A DNA stretch of 64,000 nucleotides from Rheinheimera sp. MM224 (GTDB lineage: Bacteria > Pseudomonadota > Gammaproteobacteria > Enterobacterales > Alteromonadaceae): assembly GCF_947090785.1 (NCBI RefSeq), contig NZ_OX352320.1, positions 1,302,001 through 1,366,000 of the forward strand, in the 5' to 3' direction. Below are positions 63,331 through 64,000 of the stretch, in pieces. Numbering within the stretch: the stretch's first letter is position 1; every line of letters starts with the position of its first letter. The translations under genes were made by a program, and so were the position numbers. Under the pieces are notes generated by a model that saw nothing but the letters and a program-made list of their open reading frames with translations, was not told where the DNA came from and did not search any database.

Positions 63331-63861
63331 ATGGATAAACCTACTCTTGATACGCTGGGGCGCCATCTTCAAAGTTTGCGGATAGCCCGCGGTTTGTCTT
63401 TGTCGCAGCTGGCTGCTGATGCCGGTATTGCTAAATCTAACCTGTCCAGGCTGGAGCAGGGCAATGGCAATCCAACGCTGGATACCATCTGGCGCTTGTC
63501 TTTGCAGCTGCAGGTGCCTTTTGGCAATTTGATAGCGCCTGTCAGTGCTTTGGTGGGTGATAGTGGTGTACAGGTGCGCTTGATAGATCAGGGCAAAGAC
63601 AATCCACCAGTCGATGCCTACTGGATGTCTTGTGCGCCTTTTACAGAACGTAAAGCGGAGGCTCATACCATAGGTACTGTTGAATCTATTACTTTGCTTA
63701 GTGGTCAGCTTGAAGTGGGTATTGAAGGTAATACCAAAACCTTAGTTGCCGGGCAAAGCCATAGCTTTTCTGCTGACGAGCCGCATCTGTATCGCACCGG
63801 CGAAAACTGGGCGACGGCGCTTTTGACCATTGTGTATCACCAAAGCGGGGAGAGGGTATGA
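63331..63861 (+). CDS. XRE-family regulator with cupin domain
   Basis: A 176-residue regulator. The N-terminal helix-turn-helix (LRIARGLSLSQLAADAGIAK then SNLSRLEQGNGNPTLDTIW) binds DNA. The C-terminal cupin (ITLLSGQLEVGIEGNTKTLVAGQ and FSADEPHLYRT) should bind a small ligand. Regulators of this type often control an adjacent AzlC/AzlD exporter. Here the AzlC gene starts inside the last codons (ATGA overlap), so the regulator and exporter are one operon. ATG at 63331, GTG at 63328 possible. Confidence 0.9.
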   Translation: MDKPTLDTLGRHLQSLRIARGLSLSQLAADAGIAKSNLSRLEQGNGNPTLDTIWRLSLQLQVPFGNLIAPVSALVGDSGVQVRLIDQGKDNPPVDAYWMSCAPFTERKAEAHTIGTVESITLLSGQLEVGIEGNTKTLVAGQSHSFSADEPHLYRTGENWATALLTIVYHQSGERV

Positions 63862-64000
63862 GTTCTGTTGAAACAGTAAAAAGCTCAGCCTGGCAGCAAG
63901 GCGCCCGTGATGCTTTGCCGCTGCTCGGCGGTTATATTCCGGTGGCTATTTCTTTTGGTTTGATTGCAGTGCAGTCGGGTTTTAGTGCGCTGGAAACTGT
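63858..64000 (+). CDS. azlC: AzlC-family branched-chain amino acid exporter, N-terminal part
   Basis: The first 47 residues only; the gene runs off the window. WQQGARDALPLLGGYIPVAISFGLIAVQSGFS is the characteristic AzlC start with the first transmembrane helix. With AzlD it exports valine, leucine and related amino acids or analogues. The ATG overlaps the stop of the regulator gene by four bases. Confidence 0.85.
   Translation, partial: MSSVETVKSSAWQQGARDALPLLGGYIPVAISFGLIAVQSGFSALET

Overview
The window looks like chromosomal DNA of a marine or aquatic gammaproteobacterium of the Alteromonadales/Chromatiaceae type. Rheinheimera or a close relative is my best guess from gene content and synteny, and is an inference. 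Supporting signs are the block serA-rpiA / fau-6S RNA-zapA / ygfB-pepP-ubiH-ubiI-gcvTHP, the minCDE-ycgL-lytic transglycosylase-ycgM-ycgN block, and cysZ-smc-zipA-ligA. There is also a large TonB-dependent receptor and several lipoproteins. Most of the window (1-49.5 kb) is conserved housekeeping core; 49.5-64 kb is more variable.

Layout. 0-6.3 kb: end of an unknown gene, the YoaA helicase, tsaB (t6A modification), a small unknown gene, a TauE/SafE exporter, and a translationally coupled SDR-DUF2878-chalcone-isomerase-like trio. 6.3-11.1 kb: a TonB-dependent receptor converging on a secreted alkaline phosphatase. 11.3-17 kb: Slp lipoprotein, exported methyltransferase-like protein, alpha/beta hydrolase, fadD and rnd. 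17-23.7 kb: DUF4397 lipoprotein, minCDE, ycgL, lytic transglycosylase, FAH-family hydrolase, ycgN, small MscS channel. 23.9-31.6 kb: cysZ diverging from smc, zipA, ligA, DUF2919 protein. smc carries an apparent one-base frameshift in a run of seven A. 31.6-34 kb: a degenerate receiver/TPR protein and four tRNA-Val(TAC) genes plus two decayed copies. 34-49.5 kb: gltX, DUF481 protein, serA, rpiA, fau, 6S RNA, zapA, ygfB, pepP, ubiH, ubiI, gcvT, gcvH, gcvP.

Accessory part (49.5-64 kb). A clearly AT-richer insert holds an AAA ATPase plus RloB-like TOPRIM pair, resembling the AbiL/RloAB phage-defence type, followed by an IS110-type transposase remnant. Next come an ImmA/IrrE-type metallopeptidase with a repeat-bearing N-terminus and a divergent DUF417 membrane protein / MarR regulator pair with three matching palindromic operators. 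A Fic protein follows. Then comes a mesX-mesD pair (oxygen-dependent, folate-independent methionine synthase) behind MetJ-box-like repeats. The remainder is two small exported proteins, a HAD-IB hydrolase, a capsule-synthesis-like protein, a delta-class carbonic anhydrase, and an XRE-cupin regulator coupled to an AzlC-type exporter cut by the window edge.

Repeats are a theme. There are two inverted copies of an ERIC-like 128-bp palindrome, two pairs of gggtcagagc hairpins at convergent gene ends, a 72-bp tandem repeat and a 9-bp triple repeat in front of fadD. All functional calls rest on reading the sequence; no search was run.
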